Positions 32,133-43,100 of a stretch of 64,000 nucleotides of DNA are shown here, piece after piece. Every line of letters starts with the position of its first letter. Within the stretch, counting starts at the first letter, position 1. Both the position numbers and the translations under genes were made by a program. This DNA comes from Incurvaria masculella (Eukaryota; Arthropoda; Insecta; Lepidoptera; Incurvariidae): the NCBI GenBank assembly GCA_946894095.1, contig OX335644.1, positions 23,355,595 through 23,419,594 of the forward strand, written 5' to 3'. Under the pieces are notes generated by a model. That model worked only from the letters and a program-made list of their open reading frames with translations. It had not been told where the DNA came from and made no database searches.

Positions 32133-33120
32133 TTAAGGTGCCCGACGACGCCCATGAGCTTTCGAACTTTCGGGGCTGCGAAAACCATGCGGGCCGGCCA
32201 GGTGCTTCTTCACACCATGTTTGAAGGATCCCAGGTGGTACTTAAGGGGAAATAACTCGGCAGGGAGTGCATTCCATAGTTTACCGACCCTATAGATAAA
32301 GGACCTAGAGGATCGGTTGGTTCTGATTTTTTGAATGTCGTCAGTGTACGGGTGCATTTCCTGCCTGTTCCGTGTTGTGCGACGCTAGAAAGGGGACGGA
32401 GGGACAGCGTTATGCAGCTCCGATGAACATTCTCCATGGTAAAGACGGTAGAACACAGAGAGAGACCCAACATCCCTTCGGAGTTGGAGGGTCTCTAGAT
32501 TCAAAGACACCTCGGGATCGTCGACGAGACGCACGGCCCGACGCTGTATCGAGTCCAGGGAGCCAAGCAGGTGCTGAGCTGAGCCGTCCCACAAATGCGA
32601 GCAGTACTCCACGCAAGACCTTATCTGCGCCTTGTAAAGGAGCAGTTTTTGGTCAGGCGTGAAATACTGACGCACCCTGTTGAGAACTCCCAGCTTTTTC
32701 GAGGCGAGCTTGGCTTTATCCTCGATATGGCGTCCGAAATTAAGGTTATGCGTCAGGTCGACCCCAAGTATCCCTATATGCTCGTCAATACGTATATGGA
32801 TATTACGGCGATTACGGATACTCACCCATTGAAGCTTATCTCTATAGGTTGTAATATGGTCATATTTACGCCGCCCAAAAATAAATCGTATGCCATAATT
32901 GAGCAGGCGATCGAGTTTGTTTAGTAATTCCTCATTCAGGTCCAGATTACACACATCACCATAGTCAAGAATGGGCAACACTAGAGTTGGTACAAGCGTA
33001 ATTTTAGTTTCGATTGGAATGTACCGGTTTAATCGCTTTAGACAATGCATGGCTCCATAGACTTTGCGGCACACTCCAGTTACGTGGCTTACCCAAGACA
33101 TAATGTTTTGAAAACATACG
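32133..33120 (-). pseudogene. Chimeric RT ORF made from two non-LTR elements
   Basis: The 238-codon frame 33101-32385 starts with the same element as 31180 (LNRYIPIETKITLVPTLVLP, ILDYGDVCNLDLNEELLNKL) and then, near 32795, passes without a break into another RT type (GVDLTHNLNFGRHIEDKAKL, YKAQIRSCVEYCSHLWDGSA). Its end continues after a frameshift at 32357-32160 (WNALPAELFPLKYHL, FKHGVKKHL). The junction fuses overlapping parts of the RT thumb/C-terminus of two elements in frame. Confidence 0.8.
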
Positions 33121-33495
33121 GTTTTCAGACGTTCTGACCGTAGTCAGAACTAATACCGGGGCAACGAAGTGGCCCTGACGATGCTTCCGTCGTTGGAGGC
33201 GAATCATGTCGGCCAAGGACGGCATTGCACACCGGAAAACCGTAAGTTCTCTTGACTGGCGTAGCGCGTGCCCGGCTAACGCCGACTCAAATATAACACT
33301 GAGTATTCCAAAACCACTTAACATGCACTATTGTTAATTGGTTTTGGAATACTTTTTCCTTGAAGTCGGTTTTATTTATAATCTTGTTTTAACTTGTTAA
33401 ACGATAACGAACAAATTTTTCATTATTCTTTTAATTTTGGATCCGTGAACAAGTCTTTGAAAATGTTTAAAAAATTTAAATTTGTGAAATTATAA

Positions 33496-34869
33496 ACACC
33501 GTGTCCTAAATAAGGTTCCGAATACTTAAACTTAAGAAAGGTCTAAATATTGTAAACAACTTTTCCGAAGAAACTATATTATTATACCTAACAGTTTCCG
33601 AGAAAAAAAAAATTCAACTTTATGCAAAAGTAGAATGTCTCTTGTGTGAAAAAGCACGCTTAAATATGGCGGGGCGGCGGAGAGCGGAAGGGGGGGGGGG
33701 GGGTACGTTCCGCAGAGCGTTCCCGAAGCGATGGCGGCGGCGGCGCAGCTTCAAAGGCGGTGTCTCTTTGAGCCAGTGCCTACTCGCACTAATTTCATCC
33801 GTGCAACGCAGTCAGTGTTTGCGTGGCCTTGTAACTGTGCGGTCGAAAGTGTGTCAAGGTCGCGTATTCGCTATGAACGCGAATGTTTTTACAGCTCGGG
33901 AATATGGAGACATGATATTGGCGTATGGGGAGTGTCACGGGAATGCCTTGGCGGCATTACGTTTGTACCGTAATCGGTTTCCGAACAGGCGTCATCCTGC
34001 TGACTCAAGAACAATAACCGTTGCTTTTCAGCGCATTATTGATAACCGACCCGTAGCGAGAAGTATAACAACTATGCGAGAAGGTGTGTTAAGCCCCCGC
34101 GCTCGAGATGTGATAGATTATTTTCGCCTACATCCTAGGACGAGTACAAGAAAATCCGCACAAGTGTTAAACGTGTCGAAATTAACATGTTAAAACGTGA
34201 TAAACAGCATCCCTATTTAATCAGAAGAACACACGCACTGCTGTCAGCTGATCACGTTCGGAGAGTTAACTTTTACCGATGGCTTAAACTCCAGCAGCAA
34301 CGCGAACCAATGTTTGTGGAATCTGTGTTGTGGACGGACGAGAGCATGTTTACGAACAATGGAATGTGGAACCGACGAAAATTGCATGTGTGGGCTCATG
34401 TAAACCCATTCGCGCGCAGACCTACCGGAAACCAATATCGTTGGTCAGTAAATGTGTGGGCTGGCATTTCGGGAGGTCATATTTATGGCCCAATATTCTT
34501 ACCACATAGACTCAACGGCGACGGTTACTTGGAGTGTGAGTGGAGAATGTGTGTGCACGTTGGCGGGCAGCAGATCGGGCGGCGTGGGCTTAGTAGGGGC
34601 CGCCGCCCTCTCCTAATATAAACGTAAGTACCTAAGGTACATAATGGACCTACTATCTTAGGTATTGTGGTAACGATGCAACAAATTAAACCGATGCGCG
34701 GCGAAGATGGCGCAGCGCGCTTGCAGTAGGTATTAGGGCGCAAGTATACTGATAAATAATTTTTTTTTTTTAACTTACTACTTTTGCAATCTATTTGTTA
34801 TGACGAGCTTACGGATAGGATATACGACCTGCCTTTAAAGTATTCGGAACCTTATTTAGGACACGGTGT
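33496..34869 (+). mobile_element. Mariner-like DNA transposon with both TIRs, internally deleted
   Basis: Inverted ends of about 34 bp: ACACCGTGTCCTAAATAAGG at 33496 and its mirror CCTTATTTAGGACACGGTGT ending at 34869, each with TA close outside. The transposase is in two frames: 33870-34180 (AREYGDMILAYGECHGNALA, ALRLYRNRFPNRRHP, a DUF4817-type HTH start) and 34187-34545 (SVLWTDESMFTNNGMWNRRK, RWSVNVWAGISGG, PIFLPHRLNGDGYLE), the first part of a DDE domain. A frameshift at about 34180 and loss of the C-terminal catalytic acidic residues make it defective. Contains a run of 14 G at 33690-33703. Confidence 0.85.
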
Positions 34870-36161
34870 ATATCGTCGATCTTTGTTTGCTTATGGATTC
34901 TTCAACCTGTTATTTTGAATGGTGAAAACTTCATTAACATCGGACATGTAACATGACATGTTCGATGTTAATAATGTCGAAACAGCACATTTTCCGTACA
35001 TATAACATTAAAAACCTTTTATAAGGGCATTTTCACCGATATAAAAAAACCCTTGAAACATGTGTTCAATATCGAATATAGATAACGTTGGATCTGTGAA
35101 AATGCCTTGATAATGTTTTAAAATTTATCTTGTACAAACAAAGTTGTCAAGTTGCCAAAGACACGTCATTGATAACCAGCATGAATCGAGCAACGAGCGA
35201 CACAGCCTCCCCGTCTGAACGCTAGGGCACGACTGCCCATAGATAATATAATATTACTGCGTACGACTGCCAACAGCGCCCGCGCAACGCTCTTTTGTTT
35301 CTGAATTAGCTTTTGAAACGCCATTTTTAAACGAAAAAGTTAACTGATTTAAAAATGCTATATTGCAATTAATATAATTAAGATTCAGCATACAAATATT
35401 TTTAAATATCGTCGCCGTTTAGGAGTATGGAAATTCATGACAAAAAACACTAACTACTCTTTTGACTTTTTTTTTAATACTGAAGGAATTTTATAATACT
35501 TTTTTTTAATACAAAGGAAAAAATCCTTTGTTAAAAAAAATGTTTTGACATTGATCATTGACATAATTTTTTTTTAAAGTTTTGGTTGAGCCGTTTTGGA
35601 AGAGTAGCATTTAGTATACGGGGTATAATCTACTAATCGTCTTTACGCCTAGGATCGTCATTGTTTGATAAAATTGGAACGGAAATTATCCAATATGAAT
35701 CTCCAAAAACTTTTTTTTTTTTTGTGAGTGAGTTTATGTTAGTGCCAATGTCATATTTTATTTTTTAAGCCCCGTCTTGACTTGTATTAGCAATTATTAT
35801 TAGCCACCCATTCATGTTCAGCAGAAGCATAATAAAATGAAGAAGTTTAGACCGATTAGAATTTTAACATAATTTATAACCTCCGGTAACAATAATATTC
35901 CAATAAAAAACTTGCGTCAACGGCTACCTTGTTCTTCAATACTGTCAATCGATGTCGGTCAAGCGACAGTTCTTATAGATTCGGTGAAATCGCTGGTGAG
36001 TGCTTTTAAATTCCATACAAATTATTTTATGATAACTTCGAATTTCTACTAAAACATGTATATTTGATAAAGTTACTTATTGATTCAAATAAGGGGAAAA
36101 AAATAGGAATAAACCATAGATCAATAGTCACTCATTAATCTATTATTAACCGGTAATCCTC
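34870..36161. other. A/T-rich intergenic stretch
   Basis: No gene. 34940-35110 is an inverted relative of 27300-27500 (ATAACATTAAAAACC, GGGCATTTTCACCGAT, GTTCAATATCGAATATAGAT), an unclassified repeat. The rest shows nothing recognised. Confidence 0.4.
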
Positions 36162-36305
36162 GGCAGCTCAGTGTGCGACGCATTGCGAATCGATAAGCTG
36201 GGGAAGCTCCTGGCGCGGTTAGTTTCTGGATGGGTGACCATTTTCAACCTTTGTGGGTGACCGTGGTTCGGATTCCAGGTAAACCTGTAGGTCCCACGTA
36301 AACCT
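36162..36305 (+). repeat. Diverged 5S-headed SINE, truncated
   Basis: Box C-like TTTCTGGATGGGTGACCATT and CGTGGTTCGGATTCCAGGTA match the 5S-type SINE head; box A is eroded (ATCGATAAGCTGGGG). Confidence 0.65.
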
Positions 36306-36387
36306 TCCTGGATATTAATTTATTTGATAACACTAACAAATGAAAATTTTAAAAACATGAAAAAGAAAAAAAACGAATACACAAGGG

Positions 36388-36640
36388 TTAAGAACCAAGA
36401 TAAAATACTTCGTCCAGCGGCGACACGTATGGCAGTGTTCCCATCACGCTTGCTGCATTGCCCCTCTGGATAGCAATGCTCAGTCTTTGTGTTAAATAAC
36501 TTGCTGACATTTTGTCTCCTGTTAATTCAATAATTTTCTTTCCGACTTCATAAATAAAGGATTTGGCGCTCTCACACCACGGGCCGAAGGTCTCAACCGC
36601 GAAAGGAACAAATAAATAATTTTGATCGGTTATTGCCTGG
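36388..36640 (-). pseudogene. Non-LTR RT C-terminal fragment
   Basis: Minus-strand frame reads FVPFAVETFGPWCESAKSF and YLTQRLSIAIQRGNAASVMG, ending SPLDEVFYLGS-stop. The 'VETxGPW...QRxSxAIQRGNAASVxG' string is a common C-terminus of a non-LTR ORF2 clade different from the others here. Truncated at 36640. Confidence 0.78.
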
Positions 36641-36945
36641 TATATATATATATATAACCTTCCTTACTTATTTCATTTTTCATTTCATTTATTTAAACTT
36701 TTTGGTAGTCAAACTAAACCAAGTTACGTCACAAAGATACGCGGATTCGATCAACCCAGTAAAGAAGAACCCGCAAAGAAACTTCACGGGTTTACATAAC
36801 ATATTTTTCCGTTTTGAGAGCAAAGAACAGAGCTGATATTGTGAACATGTCGGAAGACAAAGAGTTCGAAGTAAGCTGTATAGAATTAGAATCCATATTT
36901 GTATTATGTGTTTATAGATCCCCATCTGCTAATATATCCTTATCT

Positions 36946-36955
36946 ATTATACTAT

Positions 36956-36986
<31 letters not shown>

Positions 36987-37839
36987 CTTTATAATAAAGC
37001 TGAAGAGTTTGTTTTTTTGTTTTTTTGTTTGAACGCCCTAATCTCTGGAACTACCAGTCAGGTTTGAAAACATATTTTTACATTCGATAGCCTAATTCTT
37101 AAGGAATGCTTTAAGCTACTGAACATCACGTAACGACTCTTAGGAGCCGAACAAAAAGAAAAATAGTCAGAGGGCGCGGAGCGAAAACGAAATCATAGCG
37201 CGGCGAGGGCCGTGACGGCGGTGGCCACCCGACGAGGACCGAGTATTGCCGAAACGAGCCGAAGCGCGAGCGCGCGAAACGGTGACCAGCGTTGCCGATA
37301 ACCACTCCTCCAATTCCCCGAAAACGTTCTTAGGATTCCCGGAATTCCGTAAAAATCCGGAATAGGAACCAAATTTTCATGGAAAATTTCGAATGACCAA
37401 AAAAAAAGCTCGTGCGCAGCAGACGACGAGCGCGGCGGATGCCTCCATGACAACGGGCCGAATGATTAGCTCGAAACGTCGGAGAATATCTCTACCTGCC
37501 GCGTGAAAAGCCGTAACATTTTTCAAACATGTCTAACGACCGCGGTAACCTCAAAAGTATCATAAACAATTAATCAATTGGCCCCAATGTTTTGCAATAT
37601 ATTCAAGTACATTCCTTCCACTGAATTTATAAATGGCAGTATTTGGATGTTATCTTATTCAATCATGCCACATCGGCTCAACGGATTTCGATCCAGTCTT
37701 TTTTGGTAGATACATTGTTTAATCTTCTGTTAGTAAAGTAGTTCGACTAGCTTTTTGGGCCAGCCCTTTAGGTTACAGCCTGACATCAGTCCAAAACGAC
37801 ATTGACCCGAGCGGAGCCGGGTACCTCAGCTAGTTTAGT
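36946..37839. mobile_element. Composite insertion inside the endonuclease, Helitron-like end
   Basis: Begins with a (TA)n run (36955-36988), then GAACGCCCTAATCTCTGGAA. A CACGCGG foldback piece lies at 37470-37555. It ends CCCGAGCGGAGCCGGGTACC TCAGCTAGT at 37834, a short G/C palindrome plus CTAGT. A reverse-orientation copy of that end is at 60031-60065. The GC-rich part 37140-37320 is unexplained. Confidence 0.6.
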
Positions 37840-37944
37840 GATAAACTTGAAGAATGCTTGCATAAAATAAGCTCTAATAACTGCAAATCCGTAATAGTAT
37901 GTGGAGATTTTAATATAAAGTTCCCAATTGACCAACATGGTACT

Positions 37945-38440
37945 CATGATCCCGCTCATCTCCCCATACAAAAGGGGAAAGAAGATCACGCCCATATTTC
38001 TTGTCAGAGATCCAAAATTTTGCTCAAAATATCTTTATTTGATCGAACTAGATGTCTGATGACCATTGGCATTGTAAAATTGTGTTTGGTTTCAAAGTTA
38101 TAACGTCCGAAAGTTCGATTTTTTCGCGCGTTTTATACAATAACTTTGGAGGTAGATTACGCAATAATAAACATCAATAAATAAATAATGAACATCTTAA
38201 AAAGATTAGTCATCAGACTTAGCTTATTTAATCAAAATTTATAATCTATTTGGTATTTGTTAGATTTTTGACTACAGCGGTCGTGGTTTACTTTTAGCTA
38301 TAAGTCGTTTTGAAATTAAAATTTTCGTAAATCTTACCAAATCATACACTATGCACATTGTCTTTTTTGTGGACAGGTTGCATCTTCCTCATCACGGAGC
38401 CTGTCTTGTTCTTTGAAACAGAGAAGGTCCCAGAGCGCAA
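37945..38440 (+). repeat. ~480 bp dispersed repeat (copy 3)
   Basis: CCCGCTCATCTCCCCATACA to CATCACGGAGCCTGTCTTGT, same family as 9775 and 19165. It separates the GDFN and SDH parts of the endonuclease, so it inserted into the retrotransposon. Confidence 0.82.
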
Positions 38441-39329
38441 CAGCACGGTTTTGTACCGTGCCCGCAAATGAGTTAGGCCCGCCCGGGTTGGGCCACCGTC
38501 AGACTATATTTGAGCACACTCGAGTGACGGAGTCTAGCGCATCCTGCATTGATAATATATTTACAGATTGTGCTGTTCTTGATTCTAGGGTGATTGCGGG
38601 AATACAATCAGATCATCTCGCTCAGTTGGTTTCTATTGCTTATATTCCTAAAAATAAAATTTCAAACGCATTCATATGGACTAGAATAACAGATAAAAAT
38701 AAAATAGCTGCCTTATGCAAAGACTTAGATAGTGAATTTAGGAATCAAACTCCCAATGATTTTAAGAATATTTTCAATACTTTTGTTAGATACATGAACC
38801 AACACCTACCTATCAAACGCGTTAAAATAGGGCATACAGTTAGATTTGCAGACTGGGCTACTCTAGGAATAATTAAGTCCAAAGAACATTTGCTATTCCT
38901 ATATGATTTGTTAAAAATAAGTAAACACAATCATTTAAGAAAATATGTTTCTGTGTACAGCAAAATTTTTAAGAAGGTATCATTCTGTGCTAAACAAATT
39001 AATTTAAGGAATAAACTCTTAGCTTCTGGTAACACCATAAAAACAACATGGTATATTATAAAATCAGAAACAGGCAAATGTCCTCCCTCTATTGGAGCGG
39101 ACTTTGAGCTTAAAATAGGAGGTGAGTGCATAGTTGAGCGTGCAGCCGTAGCAAATAAATTTAATATATATTTTTCAACAATAGCTAAGGATACTACTAA
39201 GAACTTAAATTTAAGTACATCTGACACAATTCAATGAGGCTCCGACCTTCCAGTGTCCAGTGTACAGCTCTGCGTATTGACGACCACATATTCTTCACAT
39301 ATTCTTGGTTAGACCCTTTATTTTCTTCA

Positions 39330-39400
39330 GTGGGTCGACCTGACGCATGACCTTAATTTCGGACGCTTTTCTTACGTAATTTGTTCTGAGCAAGATAGGT
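39330..39400. pseudogene. Fragment of the second RT element
   Basis: GTCGACCTGACGCATGACCT TAATTTCGGACGC encodes the VDLTH-LNFGR word seen in the chimera at 32133-33120. Confidence 0.6.
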
Positions 39401-39894
39401 ATCGATGATGCCGATTAAAACCGGATTGAACAAATCGCGCTGTTTAACAAAATACTTTTTAAATATATATACGTGATTGTTCACGTATACCCGTAAGCCA
39501 CCATAAATTATTTATGTTATACAATCAAACTGGGCAGGAATAAGAACGAAATAAACGATGTAGTGTAGAGGGTAAATTTTCATTTCAATTTATAGCACTC
39601 TAAAAAAATATAAATGCACAAATGATCAGCCATCGCCCCCCTAAACCGCTTCAACGTCCCCCAATTTCCTCTTAGCTATTCACCGCCCCCCTGTAGGCCT
39701 GTAGTGCTCCCAAGGGGGCGTTATCGCCCGCTTTGAGAAATACTGCTCTAAAAAGACGAAAATAATCTTTAAAATCAAATCCATATTGTCTTACATCATA
39801 TAAGTTACAGATGCCTCTCTTGACAAGCTTGTATATCATACACATAATCTCCGGACCGTCCGAGGTCCGTAATCTAAGGACACACTACCCGCCG

Positions 39895-39965
39895 ATTCAT
39901 TTCCCCCAAACTGCAATCTAGGGTCTTTCAAGCATGGTGTGAAAAAGCACCTTACTTCCTTGTTT
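39895..39965 (+). pseudogene. RT tail fragment at the copy B start
   Basis: Encodes LGSFKHGVKKHL, the same C-terminal word as at 32160 and 56880. It ends about 20 bp before the ATG of P450 copy B. Confidence 0.7.
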
Positions 39966-39985
39966 GTACCTTCAAGGTCTCATCA

Positions 39986-40151
39986 ATGGAAACAAGACTG
40001 GCGCTTGCCCTGGTGGCACTCGGGGTGGCAATGGCGGCGTGGCTGCGGTGCCGATGGTCGGTCTATAGGATGGCCGCCCGGCTGCCTGGTCGCCGCTGGG
40101 CGCTGCCGATCCTTGGCCACATCTACCTGTTCTTGGGCTACGGCCAGGAGC
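39986..40151 (+). CDS. P450 copy B exon 1
   Basis: 166 bp, METRLALALVALGVAMAAWL anchor plus LPGRRWALPILGH hinge, donor GTAAGT. 50 of the first 55 residues match copy A. A fragment of a non-LTR retrotransposon tail (39895-39965) lies immediately upstream, which may have replaced promoter or 5'UTR sequence relative to copy A. Confidence 0.87.
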
Positions 40152-43100
40152 GTAAGTTTTCCCTTTCCTTACTACTCAACGACACTACAAACACTAGAGT
40201 GATTGTAGTGGATTACTAACTGACCTGCCCGCTGCTGTGCGCTACTATCCTCGGCCACATCTACCCGTTCTTCGGCTACGACCAGATAGTAATTCCTTCC
40301 CTTACTTCTCAACGACAAAACAGACACTAGAGTATGTTTGAAGACTTGCGGCTTTTTCACGCGGAGGAGACATTCTCCGACGTTTCTAGCTGATCGGTCA
40401 GCCCATTGTCAAGGAGGCAGCCGCTATGTCCGTACGCAACAGCCGACTGACAGCTAGGCTCTCCGTTGTGGCGTAGATTGTAGCTGTGGATGCGGGTAGT
40501 TCCGGAATTATCTTGAGCTGCGTTCCTTACTTCAGACGTCATCAGGCAGTATGAGCTGACAATATTGTTTCCGATATTATCGTCTTCCTTAAACTTCCTA
40601 AGTGGCTGAAGTATTGGAAACCCATACTTTAGCCACTGAGGATTTTGCAAACATTGCAGAGAGCTTGAAATAATCTACTCGATTGAAGTTGCTGTGCTTC
40701 TTATATTCCGGGAGGTCACGACATTTTTGGTCACGATAAAATAAATGGCTGAATTTGGGTTCACATGTTAGAGACCAACCCTCTGATGCAAAACATGTCG
40801 GTCTGCCTGTGCCAAGTGGTTGCGTTATCTAGATTGGCTATATAAAATATATGTTGGTATGTACCTGCTGATGAATTGCTAACATTGATACCTATTAATA
40901 ATACAACAATAACCAGTCGGTTTTTTTATTAAATACTTAAATATACCTAAAGTTATATCTGTAACCTAAATCGCCTATAACTACGAAATGCAACCAAAGC
41001 TTTGATCAGTTTTGGTATTGCTAAGCAAGTATGTACTGATACTTTCATGCTTCGTTATTTGCAGCCATTTACCTTATCATATATTCTTTTTGTCACCATA
41101 ACTACTTTTTCAGGCGCCTTATCTAAGTAACGCAACCACTCGGCGCAGGCAGACTGACATATTTAGTTTCAGAGGGTTGGTATTTATCCTGTGAACCCAG
41201 TTTCAGCCATTTACGTTATTGTTACCATTTTTGTCGCCACCTCCTAGTCTATTAATCTCGATGGCTTCTTTTTTTTTTATTTATTTTTTTTATTTATAGG
41301 TTCGTCCACATAGATTCGCTTCTCGGACTATTCATCACTAGGCATGTAGGTGAAGAAGCTGCGTGTAGGCGGGTTGGAATGGGGTGACTATGAGATGATG
41401 GGTATCGTTGTAGGATAGTTTAGGCTAGTGTTAATTTCAGCCTGGAGGTCTTCACTTTGTCGAACTTTCGTTTTTAGGGTTCCGTACCCGAAGGGTGCCA
41501 ACGGAACCCTATTACTAAGCCTCCGCCGTCCGTCCGTCCGTCCATCCGTCCGTCCGTCCGTCCGTCCGTCCGTCCGTCTGTCCGTCTGTCACAGGGCTGT
41601 ATCTCAGTAACCGTATAGACAGCTGAAATTTTCACAGAGTGTGTATATATTTTGCCGCTATAACAACAAGGTAAGATTAAAAAATAATAATAATTAAAGG
41701 GGGCCATACAATAAATGTGATTTTTTTAATTAAATCTTTTTCGATGGTACGGAACCCTTCGTGTGCGAGTCCGACTCGCACTTGGCCGGTTTTTGGGTTC
41801 ATGTCGGCCCAGTACGGCTTCGCGCACCGGAAAACTGCAAGTTCGACAAATACAATGTATTTACATTTCAATGTCGCTTGAAGAGAGAAAGAAAGTGGCA
41901 GCGGGGAATGTACGAAGGTACGAAGGAATACGAGCCAATGTTCGACGCCGGCCGGTACCCTTTCAATTCCCCTTACGACTGTTTACATGATGTAATGATT
42001 CATTACGTTTTTGAAATTGTTGATTCTAATATATATTGTCAAACGTCTTTATACATAATTTTTATACATACTTATCTCTTAGATTGGAAAATATTGGCTA
42101 AAAACTTGTAATTTTCCACGTCCGTTTTAAAAAAATTGAATTGAAAAAATACAGATACATACAAAAAATAAAAATATAAGGATATAGAATGAAGCTTTCT
42201 CAAGTTATTAATTTTTTTATTAAAATCTGACAACTTCTGATGATCGTTCAAAATTGTGCCTCGTCCAATGGACAAAGAATGCATTTCTTAAAAATTTCAA
42301 ATCTTTGATTTCCGCTGCTTTCACGACAGCCCTAAGGGTCATCTATGTTAGGCTGGAGTGCACAATCTCTGGCAATTATTGTAGTTGTATTATTGTCAGC
42401 CTCAGTGGCCCAGTGGCGCGAGACTTCGGCGATCGCTCTCCGAAGTTAAGCAACGCAGGGTCCGGTCTGGTCTTGGATGGGTGACCATTAGACCGTTGAG
42501 AGAGGCTGGCCGTGGTTCGGATTCCACGTTAAGCTGTAGGTCCCCTTCCTTACTTACTAGGTGGTAGGGTTTATCCCGCCCGGGTTGGTACCATCGCATT
42601 GGATGAACGATGGTCGAAGCGGCAATGAAAATTGTCCGTGTTTTCCATCCAGTTCAATGTAGCCGTGCAATCCTGGCATGGCACCTAGTTCCCATGTGGT
42701 GTATTAGGCTAATACCATGACAGAACTTGTGGTATTAGCCATCCATGTCCAGTCACATAAAAAAAAAAAAAAAGTTATCATTACTACAGAACTCTCTTCT
42801 TTCTTCTTCGGGCGAAAAATAATAACGGATATATTTTAATTTTAAAATTATCCATAACTTGAGATTGTGCAATCCCCGCTTAGGCTGGAGTGCACAATCT
42901 CTGGTTAGTGTTATAGTTATGCTTATTGTGGATCTATATTCTTTCTTCTTCAGGCAAAAAATAAGGAAGGATATATTTTAATTATAAACTAACCAGAGAT
43001 AGTGCACTCCACTCTAATGATTGAATGTTCTAGTCAAGAGTTTATAACAGCCAAGTTTGTGCGGTTGTAGGTTTGTTCGGGCGGATGCGTTCCGTGCTCT

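Larger units (their letters stand above)
36790..39237 (+). pseudogene. Non-LTR retrotransposon ORF2: endonuclease in three pieces
   Basis: Piece 1 (36800-36945): ADIVNMSEDKEFEVSCIELE, FVLCVYRSPSANI. Piece 2 (37840-37945): LEECLHKISSNNCKSVIVCG, DFNIKFPIDQHGT (GDFN motif). Piece 3 (38510-39237): TRVTESSASCIDNIFTDC, SDHLAQL (catalytic SDH), then the linker to the RT, stop at 39235. These are the EEP endonuclease domain in order, split by insertions at 36946-37839 and 37945-38505. No RT remains. Confidence 0.83.

Noticed and set aside
41761..42111. 116-codon plus-strand frame
   Set aside because: Starts inside a GGAC-tract repeat and shows no domain or homologue in the other P450 copy's intron.
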